64,000 nucleotides of DNA from Leptolyngbya sp. KIOST-1. GTDB lineage: Bacteria > Cyanobacteriota > Cyanobacteriia > Phormidesmidales > Phormidesmidaceae. The DNA lies in the NCBI RefSeq assembly GCF_000763385.1, contig NZ_JQFA01000002.1, positions 1,550,001-1,614,000 of the forward strand, given 5' to 3'. Shown piece after piece: positions 1 through 7,721 of the stretch (position 1 is its first letter; the number at the start of each line of letters is the position of its first letter). A program made the position numbers and the translations under genes. The notes beneath the pieces are model-generated. The model was given only the letters and a program-made list of their open reading frames with translations. It searched no databases and was not told where the DNA came from.

Positions 1-60
1 TCGCTTTAACAACGGCGTTTACAAGTAAACGGCGGGTTACACCTCTGCTCTCGCCCACTG

Positions 61-114
61 GCCCTGGCTGGCCGGGTTGACCCACTAGGGTCAACGCTGA
101 CAGCCAGGGCTTTT
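61..114 (+). terminator. Rho-independent terminator of a gene left of the window
   Basis: A 10-bp outer stem (GCCCTGGCTG at 61-70 with CAGCCAGGGC at 101-110) encloses an inner 8-bp stem (GTTGACCC at 76-83 with GGGTCAAC at 88-95). TTTT follows at once. It precedes nadB, so it most likely ends a rightward transcript that begins outside the window. Confidence 0.65.
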
Positions 115-175
115 AAGTATTCGATCTGTGGCCATCTGCTGACTGTCTTCGCTGAATCTCCATGGAGAGCCGCCC

Positions 176-1846
176 TTGACCAAGCCTGATTTAGCCGCCA
201 CCCAGCCCAGCCAGTTTGATGTTTTGGTGATTGGGGGAGGGGCCGCCGGACTGTACGCAGCGCTGTCGATTCCCTCCCGCTGGCGGATTGGGCTGGTGAC
301 CAAGGATACCTTGTCTGTCTCCGCCAGTGACTGGGCCCAGGGGGGCATTGCCGCCGCCATCGGGGCCGACGATGCGGTGTCGCTACACGTGGCCGATACC
401 CTGGTGGCTGGGGCGGGGCTGTGCGACCTCCAGGCGGTGGAGCATCTGGCCAGCCAGGCAGCCCGCTGCATCGAGCGATTGGTCGATCTGGGGGTAGCCT
501 TCGATCGCACCGACGGCCAGCTGGCGATGACCCTGGAGGCCGCCCACTCTCGTCGCCGCGTGCTCCACGCCGCCGACACCACGGGCCGGGCGATCGTCTC
601 TATTCTGGCGGAGGCGGTGCTGCAGCAGCCCAACATCACCGTCTTTGAGCAGGCCTTTGCCCTCGACCTGTGGCTGGCGGATGGGGCCTGTCGGGGGGTC
701 CTGGTGGCGCACCGACAGCGGCTGGGCTGGTTGTCGGCCCAGGCCACGGTGCTGGCGACGGGCGGCGGCGGCCAGGTCTACGCCCAGACCACCAACCCCG
801 CCGCTAGCACTGGCGATGGCGTGGCGATGGCCTGGCGGGCGGGCGCCCAGCTGCGCGACCTGGAATTTGTGCAGTTTCACCCCACCTCCCTGGCCCAGCC
901 GGGGGCACCGCCCTTTTTGATCAGCGAGGCGGTGCGGGGCGAGGGGGCGCACCTGGTGGACCGCCGGGGCGATCGCTTTGCCTTTGACTACCACCCCGAC
1001 GGCGAGCTGGCCCCCCGCGACGTGGTCAGTCGGGCCATTTTTCACCACCTGCAAAAGACCGGCGATCGCCAGGTGTGGCTCGACCTGCGCCCCATTCCGC
1101 GCGATCGCATCCAGTACCGCTTCCCGAATATTTTGCAGGTGTGTCGGCACTGGGGCTGCGACCCGCTGACGGAGCTGGTGCCCGTGGCCCCCGCCGCCCA
1201 CTACTGGATGGGGGGCATCACCACCGATCTGCACAGCCAGACCTCTATTCCAGGCCTCTATGCGGTAGGCGAAAACGCCAGTACAGGAGTACATGGGGCC
1301 AACCGGCTGGCCAGCAATTCCCTGCTGGAGTGCCTAGTGTATGGGGCCGAGCTGGCCCACCTGCCGCTGCAGAGCGAGGCCCACCTCCCAGCGGCCCTAT
1401 CCCGTCCCGATGCGATCGCCCTGGACGGCCTGCCCCCAGCCGATGCCCTCTGGACCACCCTGCAGGAGCAGCGCCAGCGCCTGACCCAGCTAATGTGGGA
1501 GGCCGCTGCCATCAGCCGCCACCAGAGCGGGCTGGAGGACGCGATCGCCAGCCTCGGCCAGTGGCGCCGCGAGTGGCAGCAGCATCCCCTGCAGGCGCTG
1601 CACAGGTTACCGACCGGCACCAGCTATGCCCTCCCCGAAACACTGACCTGGCCGCTGGTGCGGGCTTGGGGCGAACTGTCCAACCTGCACGACATCGCCT
1701 GGCTGATTCTCAACAGCGCCACCTTCCGCACCGAAAGCCGGGGTGGCCACTTTCGCCAGGACTACCCCCACACCAGTCCCGACTGGCAGGTGCACACGTT
1801 AGTCGAAGGCGATCGATGGTCCAAATCCCCCACCCTTCAGCCCTAG
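176..1846 (+). CDS. nadB: L-aspartate oxidase
   Basis: Flavoenzyme that oxidises L-aspartate to iminoaspartate, the first step of de novo NAD synthesis. The N-terminal FAD-binding glycines GGGAAG are at residues 20-25. Family signatures follow: SDWAQGGIAA (51-60), HPTSL (235-239), EAVRGEG (251-257), RDVVSRAI (281-288), AHYWMGGI (341-348) and GANRLASNSLLE (374-385). The glycine-rich FAD motif GLYAVGE is near 360. At 556 residues it has the usual length. The start is TTG, chosen because GGAG lies 8 nt upstream and the next residues run straight into the Rossmann fold. The covalent-flavin succinate dehydrogenase subunit is the main look-alike; the motif set and lone gene favour NadB. The TAG stop lies in a CTAG that begins a possible miniature element. 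Confidence 0.95.
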   Translation: MTKPDLAATQPSQFDVLVIGGGAAGLYAALSIPSRWRIGLVTKDTLSVSASDWAQGGIAAAIGADDAVSLHVADTLVAGAGLCDLQAVEHLASQAARCIERLVDLGVAFDRTDGQLAMTLEAAHSRRRVLHAADTTGRAIVSILAEAVLQQPNITVFEQAFALDLWLADGACRGVLVAHRQRLGWLSAQATVLATGGGGQVYAQTTNPAASTGDGVAMAWRAGAQLRDLEFVQFHPTSLAQPGAPPFLISEAVRGEGAHLVDRRGDRFAFDYHPDGELAPRDVVSRAIFHHLQKTGDRQVWLDLRPIPRDRIQYRFPNILQVCRHWGCDPLTELVPVAPAAHYWMGGITTDLHSQTSIPGLYAVGENASTGVHGANRLASNSLLECLVYGAELAHLPLQSEAHLPAALSRPDAIALDGLPPADALWTTLQEQRQRLTQLMWEAAAISRHQSGLEDAIASLGQWRREWQQHPLQALHRLPTGTSYALPETLTWPLVRAWGELSNLHDIAWLILNSATFRTESRGGHFRQDYPHTSPDWQVHTLVEGDRWSKSPTLQP

Positions 1847-1914
1847 GACGTGTCATCAATGGCAACCAAAAGCTAGGTAGAGCCATCGCTTCAGAGGCAT
1901 TGGTCATGTCCTAA
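1843..1914. repeat. Possible miniature IS5-type element at the nadB stop
   Basis: CTAG (1843-1846, containing the nadB stop) is followed by GACGTGTCATCAATGG, close to the terminal repeat of the better-defined element at 11597. A poor inverted match, ATTGGTCATGTC, ends at 1910 and is followed by CTAA. If real, this is an eroded element of about 64 bp. The left end is convincing and the right end is weak. Confidence 0.35.
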
Positions 1915-1964
1915 CGGTTCTGGCGATGGCTCTACATTTGGGGAAGGGCAAACGGCCGTTTGCC
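1877..1964. repeat. Inverted repeat and 18-bp palindrome downstream of nadB
   Basis: GTAGAGCCATCGC (1877-1889) is perfectly inverted at 1923-1935, a 13-bp stem with a 33-nt loop. It is followed by the perfect 18-bp palindrome GGCAAACGGCCGTTTGCC (1947-1964). There is no T-run, so this is a structured repeat rather than a classic terminator. Confidence 0.55.
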
Positions 1965-2017
1965 GCTACGGGAGGCGTTGGATGATTGATTCATACCCAA
2001 TCCCACCCTCATCACCC

Positions 2018-2575
2018 TCACCGCCTACCCCGCCGGGCCGATCGCCGCTTTAGCTTAGGCTTACCTGACGCTTTGCCCCGATTGCGCTTGGTCGCTGAGG
2101 AGAGCCAGTCGGCGACGTAGTGGCTGAGGGCACCCAGCTCCAACCCCACCAGCAGCGCCAGCCACCAGGGCCAGTAGGTGACCAGCGCCCAGCCCAGGCC
2201 ATCCACCAGGTCGCCCCAGCTCAGGGCCGTGCGCTGAGCCCCGTTGAGCAGATCGACCGCGAGCAGCCCCCCCAGCCCCAGCCACAGGGACAGGTAGAGC
2301 ACCCGCACCACCGTACCGATGATCGGCCCGTGGGACCAGCGCGATCGGTGGCGGATTTTGCCCCGGTAGGGCAGCCAGATCCACCGCAGCCAGCCCCAGC
2401 GCTTGTACTGCACCGAGTGAATATCCAGATCGGGGCCGAGCACCCAGCCCCCCAGCAAAAAGCCCAGGCACACCACCGCCGTCAGCCAGCCGCTGAGGGT
2501 GACGCGAAAGGCGGCCAAAACCACCAGCGGTAAGGCCCAGAGAGTAATGCGATCGTGGGTGCGGCCTGAGGACAT
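2018..2575 (-). CDS. DUF2227 family putative metal-binding membrane protein
   Basis: Small cyanobacterial-type membrane protein resembling the DUF2227 (putative metal-binding) family. Conserved His/Asp clusters are visible: THD (6-8), GPDLDIHS (47-54), HRSRWSHGP (76-84) and a C-terminal SHYVADW. These polar residues sit between hydrophobic segments at about 11-45, 84-105 and 125-150. The tail is strongly basic (lysine/arginine). The ATG at 2575 was chosen because the family begins with a short MSSGRTHD-like stretch; an upstream in-frame start at 2662 would add 29 residues without family character. The function is unknown, and metal binding is inferred only from the residues. The next gene upstream is on the same strand, 90 bp away. 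Confidence 0.75.
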   Translation of the reverse strand: MSSGRTHDRITLWALPLVVLAAFRVTLSGWLTAVVCLGFLLGGWVLGPDLDIHSVQYKRWGWLRWIWLPYRGKIRHRSRWSHGPIIGTVVRVLYLSLWLGLGGLLAVDLLNGAQRTALSWGDLVDGLGWALVTYWPWWLALLVGLELGALSHYVADWLSSATKRNRGKASGKPKLKRRSARRGRR

Positions 2576-2665
2576 GGCACAGGTGTACCAGGATTTCTGC
2601 CCCCTGGCAAGGGTTGCTGATGCCTGACGTTCCCAACCAGGCCAATTGCCTCCCCCACTCATCGA

Positions 2666-3172
2666 TTAGGCAGGGGCCAGGAATTGGTCAACGCGACGCT
2701 TGATTCGTTCAATTTCAGCCCGGGACGACGATGAGCCGCTCTCTATAACACTGCCGTCTGCCAGGGAGACACTTAAGTAGTAAGTCGGCCCGCTATCGCT
2801 CCACGTGCGTTCTCGAACCTCAACACGTTGAATATCTGAGCAAGGGTATATCCGGGTCGTCCGCTTAATGGCGGGCGCTTCCTGGGTAAAGCTGACGGTG
2901 GCAGCGGGTCTATCGAAGACTATTTCGGCACTTAAACCAGCCACCGCTGCAAAAAAGAGTATTGCGCTCAGGAAAGTGGCCCCCGCTGAGATAAACGCCG
3001 CAAACAAGAAAAAGAAATTGAAGTAATGTTCCCATTCGATCTTAATTAAAAGCTCATAGGGAGCCAGGAGCGGGAAGCAGCCGAGGGCAGCGAAAAGAAC
3101 CCGCATGCCCACGGACATGCGGGACTGCACTACTAAGCGGTCAGCGTATTCAACGATCTCAGGATGCGCCAC
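2666..3172 (-). CDS. Hypothetical two-helix membrane protein
   Basis: 168-residue protein not assigned to a named family. It has two hydrophobic helices (about 24-44 and 52-80) joined by a short loop, then a soluble C-terminal half with alternating beta-like stretches and a serine-rich segment near 146-152. That layout resembles small bacterial membrane proteins with a PH-like cytosolic domain, but this is structural guesswork. The start is GTG. It lies upstream of, and on the same strand as, the DUF2227 gene. Confidence 0.6.
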   Translation of the reverse strand: MAHPEIVEYADRLVVQSRMSVGMRVLFAALGCFPLLAPYELLIKIEWEHYFNFFFLFAAFISAGATFLSAILFFAAVAGLSAEIVFDRPAATVSFTQEAPAIKRTTRIYPCSDIQRVEVRERTWSDSGPTYYLSVSLADGSVIESGSSSSRAEIERIKRRVDQFLAPA

Positions 3173-3402
3173 AGAAATACCCCCGGATTGGAAAGCGCCC
3201 GTTCAGCCACAAACCGTGAACCTTGGTATAGCGGTTCTCATTTGGATGAGATCCGGATCAATTGCCCAAAGCCACGGACTGCAAAGATTTTGCGCCATTG
3301 TCCACAGTTATGACCATTGAGTTCTGGCCAAATGTAATTTAAGCTACACCGCCGCAGCGGCTGGGCCATTAGCGTCTAGGGAAGTGTATGTAAACCGCCG
3401 CT

Positions 3403-4221
3403 ATGGTTGAAATCAGCGCGATCGCCGCCGCCACTGCCCAGGAGACCCCCGCCCTGGACTTCCAAGACATTCGCCTCACCTACCGGGGCAAGGGCGCGCC
3501 GATGACAATCATCGATCACATCTCCTTTCGGGTGGCCCAGGGGGAGTTTGTGTCGCTGGTGGGGCCCAGCGGCTGCGGCAAAACCACCCTGCTGCGGATG
3601 GTGTCGGGGCTTAACCCGGCGGAGGAAGGGGCCGTGTACTTCCACGGCCAGCCGATCAAAGGGCCCCTGAAGAATATTGGCATTGCCTTTCAAAACCCGG
3701 TGCTGCTGCCCTGGCGCAACACCCTCAACAACGTGCTTCTGCCCCTGGAGGTGGTGCAACCCCACAAGCGCCGCTTCCGCCAAAACCGGGCTAAATACGT
3801 TGAGTCCGCCGAGCAGCTGCTGACCACGGTGGGGCTAAGCAACTTCCAAAACCACTACCCCTGGCAGCTCTCCGGCGGCATGCGCCAGCGGGCCTCCCTC
3901 TGCCGCGCCCTGATCCATCAGCCCGAAATTCTACTGCTCGACGAACCCTTCGCCGCCCTCGACGCCTTCACCCGGGAAGAAATGTGGGGGTTGACCCAAA
4001 ACCTGTGGCAGCAAACTGGCTGCACCGCCCTGATGGTCACCCACGATCTGCGGGAAGCCCTGTTTCTCTCAGACACCATCTACGTGCTCGGCCCCCGCCC
4101 CAGCACCATCGTCTACACCCTCAAGGTCGATCTGCCCCGACCCCGCACCCTGGATATGTGCTTCACCGACGACTTCCACCACATGTACACCGAACTGCGC
4201 CGCCACATTCAGCGCAGCTAA
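3403..4221 (+). CDS. ABC transporter ATPase, NitT/TauT type
   Basis: Energising subunit of a nitrate/sulfonate/taurine/pyrimidine-type importer. Walker A GPSGCGKT is at residues 54-61, signature LSGGMRQR at 156-163, Walker B LLLDEP at 177-182 and the switch histidine in THD at about 214. The length of 272 residues fits the SsuB/TauB/NrtD group. Its stop codon touches the stop codon of the permease gene on the other strand with no base between them. Substrate cannot be read from the ATPase; the solute-binding gene at 5188 suggests an organic pyrimidine-, sulfonate- or amine-like compound. Confidence 0.9.
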   Translation: MVEISAIAAATAQETPALDFQDIRLTYRGKGAPMTIIDHISFRVAQGEFVSLVGPSGCGKTTLLRMVSGLNPAEEGAVYFHGQPIKGPLKNIGIAFQNPVLLPWRNTLNNVLLPLEVVQPHKRRFRQNRAKYVESAEQLLTTVGLSNFQNHYPWQLSGGMRQRASLCRALIHQPEILLLDEPFAALDAFTREEMWGLTQNLWQQTGCTALMVTHDLREALFLSDTIYVLGPRPSTIVYTLKVDLPRPRTLDMCFTDDFHHMYTELRRHIQRS

Positions 4222-4983
4222 CTATCTAGCCCAGTGGATAGTGCGCTGTTCGATCAACGCGAAGACGCCGTAGAGCACGATGCCCATCACCGCCAGGGCG
4301 AGGATGGCTAAAAATGCCAGGGGCACGTTGAAGCTGGCGCTGGCGCTGACGATGACATAGCCGATGCCCCGGTTGGAAGCAACGGTTTCAGAGATCACCG
4401 AGCCGATGAAGGCCAGGGAGATAGCTACCTTGAGGGAGGCGAACAGGTAGGGCAGGGAGTGGGGGAAGCCAACCTTGCGAAACACCTCCCAGGGGGAAGC
4501 CCCCAGCGATCGCAGCACATCCTGCATTTCGGGCTCCACCGTCGCCAGCCCCGCTGCCACATTGACCGCAATGGGAAAGAAAGCCAGGGTAAAGGCGGTG
4601 ATCACCGCCGGAATGGTGCCAATGCCAAACCAGATCGCCAGCAGCGGCACCAGCGCCACCTTGGGAATAGTATTGAACCCTACCAGCAGCGGATACAAAA
4701 TGACGTAGGCCAGCCTGGAGTAGCCGATCAAAAAACCCAGCAAAACACCGCTAATCAAACCCAGAAAAAACCCCATCAGGGTAGTGTTGAGGGTGTGGAT
4801 GCCGTTGCGCCAGACGGTGGTGCCAAAGTTTTGGCCAGCGGCCCAGATGTCGCTGGGGGCGGGCAGTATAAAGGTGGGCACCTGCAAGAGTTGAGTCGCC
4901 GCCTCCCAAACGATCAGCAGAATTACCACGGCTACGGTCGGTAACAAATAGGCGGCCAGCCTGGTTTTTAAGAACGTTTTCAC
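4222..4983 (-). CDS. ABC transporter permease, NitT/TauT type
   Basis: Inner-membrane permease with about six hydrophobic helices. The cytoplasmic coupling loop contains the family motif around EMQDVLRSLGASPWEVFRK, which contacts the ATPase. It presumably pairs with the ATPase at 3403 and the lipoprotein at 5188, yet it is encoded on the opposite strand between them. A GTG at 4983 gives a normal N-terminus (MKTFLKTRLAAYLLP). A TTG at 5022 would add 13 polar residues; neither start has a strong ribosome-binding site. Mixed orientation means the three subunits cannot share one transcript. Confidence 0.87.
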   Translation of the reverse strand: MKTFLKTRLAAYLLPTVAVVILLIVWEAATQLLQVPTFILPAPSDIWAAGQNFGTTVWRNGIHTLNTTLMGFFLGLISGVLLGFLIGYSRLAYVILYPLLVGFNTIPKVALVPLLAIWFGIGTIPAVITAFTLAFFPIAVNVAAGLATVEPEMQDVLRSLGASPWEVFRKVGFPHSLPYLFASLKVAISLAFIGSVISETVASNRGIGYVIVSASASFNVPLAFLAILALAVMGIVLYGVFALIEQRTIHWAR

Positions 4984-5187
4984 AGCACCGTGGTCATTCC
5001 CTGACCCCTCCCGACAGGACAATAAACCTACTAAACAAGTTGCCGCAGAATCTATGGCTTACCTTGCAACTTTATAGCGTTGACTTTGTAGCTAAGTATT
5101 GCAGACTACCAACTTGCCGTAACAGAGCCACTATATCTAGAACACCTGCGTGATTTTGGTAAATTTGGCAACGGAGTAGTCCTTACT

Positions 5188-6279
5188 ATGAAGCCCGTTC
5201 GTTCCCTTTTAGGTTCTTTGCTGCTGGCAGCTACCCTGGGTCTGGTCGCCTGCGTCGGGGGTACCCAAGTGGCCACCCCCGACTCCCCTACTGCCGAATC
5301 GACAGCGGCTGCCCCCGATACCGACGAGCTGACCCCGATCCGGTTCACCCTGTCCTGGTTGTTCCAGGGGGTAGATGCCCCCCTGGCGATCGCTCTGGAT
5401 CAGGGCTATTTTGCCGAAGAGGGTGTAGATGTCACCTTTGAACGCGGCTTTGGTTCCGCCGACTCCATCACTAAAGTAGCCGCCGGGCAGTTCGACATTG
5501 CCGAGGGCGACATGTACGCCATGATGGAGTTCAACGACAACAACCCCGACGACCAGCTGGTGGCGGTGGCAATCAAGTTCAACCGCTCTCCCTTTGCCAT
5601 TGTTACCCGGGTTGACTCGGGCATCGACGACCCCGCTGAGCTGGAGGGGGCCAACCTGGCGGCCCCGGCAGGGGACGGTCCCCGACGACTGTGGCCGGTG
5701 CTGGCCAACCAGGTGGGGGCCGACCCCGACAGCGTCGAGTGGACCAACGTGGAGCCCCAGCTGCGGGAGAGCCTGCTGGCCCAGGGCAGTGCCGACGGCA
5801 TCTCCTGCTTCTCCACCTCCTGCGTACCGGTGCTCACCCAAAAGCTAGGCTTTAGCGCCGACACCCTCAACGTGTTCTACTACAACGACCACGGCCTCGA
5901 CCTCTACGGCAACGCCCTGATCGTGCGCCGAGACTTTCTAGAGGCTAACCCGGAGGCGGTACGCGGGTTTGTGGCCGCCTACCTGCGAGGACTCCAGGAC
6001 ACCCTGGCGGACCCAGAGGCCGCCCTGGAGACGGTGGCTCGCCTGGCGGACGACGAGCTGTTTGATATGGAAGTGGAGGCCGAGCGCCTGCAAATCGCCC
6101 TGGATCGGCTCTACACCAGCCCCGAGAACGACACCATGGGCCTGGGGGCGGTGGATTACGATCGCCTGTCGGTCACCATCGACCAGGTGGTGGAGGGCTT
6201 TGGCCTGGCCAGCACCCCCACCCCCCAGGAAGTGTTTGACAGCAGCTTCCTGCCGCCCCAGTCGGAGCGTATGATGTAG
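5188..6279 (+). CDS. ABC transporter substrate-binding lipoprotein, NMT1/THI5-like
   Basis: Periplasmic solute-binding protein with a lipoprotein signal: a hydrophobic stretch to residue 20, then lipobox LVAC with the acylated Cys at 22. A Thr/Ser/Pro-rich linker follows, then the NMT1/THI5-like domain. The family-like opening (IRFTLSWLFQGVDAPLAIA) and GYFAEEGVDVTFERG are seen at about 50-90. Members of this family bind thiamine-pyrimidine precursors, riboflavin, sulfonates or nitrate; substrate is not determined here. It is followed 23 bp later by the class-V aminotransferase gene, so the two are likely co-transcribed. Confidence 0.88.
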   Translation: MKPVRSLLGSLLLAATLGLVACVGGTQVATPDSPTAESTAAAPDTDELTPIRFTLSWLFQGVDAPLAIALDQGYFAEEGVDVTFERGFGSADSITKVAAGQFDIAEGDMYAMMEFNDNNPDDQLVAVAIKFNRSPFAIVTRVDSGIDDPAELEGANLAAPAGDGPRRLWPVLANQVGADPDSVEWTNVEPQLRESLLAQGSADGISCFSTSCVPVLTQKLGFSADTLNVFYYNDHGLDLYGNALIVRRDFLEANPEAVRGFVAAYLRGLQDTLADPEAALETVARLADDELFDMEVEAERLQIALDRLYTSPENDTMGLGAVDYDRLSVTIDQVVEGFGLASTPTPQEVFDSSFLPPQSERMM

Positions 6280-6302
6280 CCTGCACCTAACGGCAAAATC
6301 CT

Positions 6303-7538
6303 ATGCTGACCCAAGCTCCCCCGCTCCAGCTCGACGTTGTGCGTCGGCACTTTCCGGCCCTGGCGGGGGATTGGGTCTTTTTTGACAATGCCGGCGGATC
6401 ACAGATTCTCAAGCCCGTCGTCGATCGCATCACCGACTTTCTCTACGGTTCGAACGTGCAGCTGGGGGCCTCCTATGGGGTGTCCCAGCGGGCTACGGAG
6501 CGGGTGGCGGCGGGCAGTCGGGCGATGGCCCGTTTCATCAACGCCGCCGACCCTGCCGAGGTCATCCTCGGCCCCAGCACCTCGGCCCTGCTGCGGATGC
6601 TGGCCCAGTGCTTTCGGCCCACACTACAGCCGGGGGACGAGATTGTCGTCACCAATGCCGACCACGAGGCCAACATCAGCCCCTGGCGTGAGCTGGAACG
6701 CGAGGGCCTGGTAATCAAAACCTGGCGAGTGAATCCCACCACCTTTGAGCTGGAGCTGGCTGACCTCGAGGCTCTGCTGACGCCGCGCACGCGCCTGGCG
6801 GCGGTGACCCACACCTCTAACGTATTGGGCAGCATCAATCCGGTGCGGGCGATCGCCGACTTAGCCCACGCCCACGGGGCGCTGCTCTGTGTCGATGGGG
6901 TGGCCTTTGCCCCCCACCGCCGGGTGGATGTTCAGGCGCTGGACGTAGATTTCTACACTTTTAGCCTTTACAAGGTCTACGGCCCCCACCAGGCGCTGCT
7001 CTACGGCAAAAAAGAGCTGCTGCTGGCCCTGCCGGGCTACAACCACTACTTCATCGAAAACACGGCGATTCCCTACAAGTTTCAGCCGGGAGGCAGCAGC
7101 TATGAACTCAGCTATAGCCTCACCGCCATCCCTGAATACTTTGCCACCCTGGCCGAGCACCACGGCCATTCCGGGGACGGAGACCCGATCGATCGCGCGT
7201 TTGAGTTGATCCAGGCCCACGAAGGCGAGTTGAACCAGCGGCTGCTGTCGTTTTTGCACAGTCGGCCCCGGGTCAAGATCATCGGCCGCGATACGGCGGA
7301 TCCGACGCAGCGGGTATCGACCATCTCGTTTGTGGTGGAGGGCATGGGCAGCGACCAGATACCACCCCACCTGGATGCCCACAACATTGGCATCCGCTAC
7401 GGCCACTTCTACGCCCTGCGGCTGATTGAAGACCTGGGGCTGCGGCCGAACCAGGGCGTGGTGCGGGTCAGCATGGTGCACTACAACACGATCGAGGAAT
7501 GCGATCGCCTGATCGAGATCCTGGCAACGCTTTTGTAA
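6303..7538 (+). CDS. Class-V aminotransferase, cysteine-desulfurase-like
   Basis: PLP-dependent fold-type I enzyme resembling the cysteine desulfurase-like family typified by VC1184. The PLP lysine is K224 in SLYKVYGPH; cofactor-contact residues include H121 (NADHEAN) and D198 (CVDGVAFAPH). The catalytic mobile-loop cysteine of true IscS/SufS is not evident, so sulfur donation to Fe-S clusters is doubtful. At 411 residues it has full length. It directly follows the substrate-binding lipoprotein gene, suggesting it acts on an imported amino compound; this is inference. Isopenicillin-N epimerase-like activity is an alternative. Confidence 0.82.
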   Translation: MLTQAPPLQLDVVRRHFPALAGDWVFFDNAGGSQILKPVVDRITDFLYGSNVQLGASYGVSQRATERVAAGSRAMARFINAADPAEVILGPSTSALLRMLAQCFRPTLQPGDEIVVTNADHEANISPWRELEREGLVIKTWRVNPTTFELELADLEALLTPRTRLAAVTHTSNVLGSINPVRAIADLAHAHGALLCVDGVAFAPHRRVDVQALDVDFYTFSLYKVYGPHQALLYGKKELLLALPGYNHYFIENTAIPYKFQPGGSSYELSYSLTAIPEYFATLAEHHGHSGDGDPIDRAFELIQAHEGELNQRLLSFLHSRPRVKIIGRDTADPTQRVSTISFVVEGMGSDQIPPHLDAHNIGIRYGHFYALRLIEDLGLRPNQGVVRVSMVHYNTIEECDRLIEILATLL

Positions 7539-7546
7539 CCCCGTAG

Positions 7547-7576
7547 GATGGGCAAAGGGCTCTGCCCGTGCCCATC
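7547..7576. repeat. Hairpin downstream of the aminotransferase gene
   Basis: Outer 8-bp stem GATGGGCA/TGCCCATC with an inner 4-bp GGGC/GCCC stem. It starts 9 bp after the stop codon, has no T-run, and is related to the GGTGGGCA/TGCCCACC palindromes seen elsewhere (26040, 43069). Confidence 0.5.
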
Positions 7577-7670
7577 AAACCCGCAAGCATCACCCAACCT
7601 CCCCACCATCACCAGGGAGGTTACCCCCATCGCCCCCACCCCAATCAACCCGAGACAAACCCCGATCGAA

Positions 7671-7703
7671 AGATCCCAGGGTTCTTGAAGAACCCTGGGA
7701 TCT
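7671..7703. terminator. Long perfect hairpin between convergent genes
   Basis: AGATCCCAGGGTTCTT is inverted to AAGAACCCTGGGATCT across one base, giving a perfect stem of about 15 bp with a minimal loop. It lies between the aminotransferase gene and htpG, which converge. Only TTTC follows on the minus strand, so it may act as a weak bidirectional terminator or be a dispersed palindrome. Confidence 0.55.
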
Positions 7704-7721
7704 GGCTACACAAGCAGCTTT

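Noticed and set aside
383..1294. Long open frame on the minus strand inside nadB
   Set aside because: It mirrors nadB codons in GC-rich DNA, has no family features and no ribosome-binding site. Similar antisense frames inside clpB, htpG, the CPBP gene and pstS were left out for the same reason.
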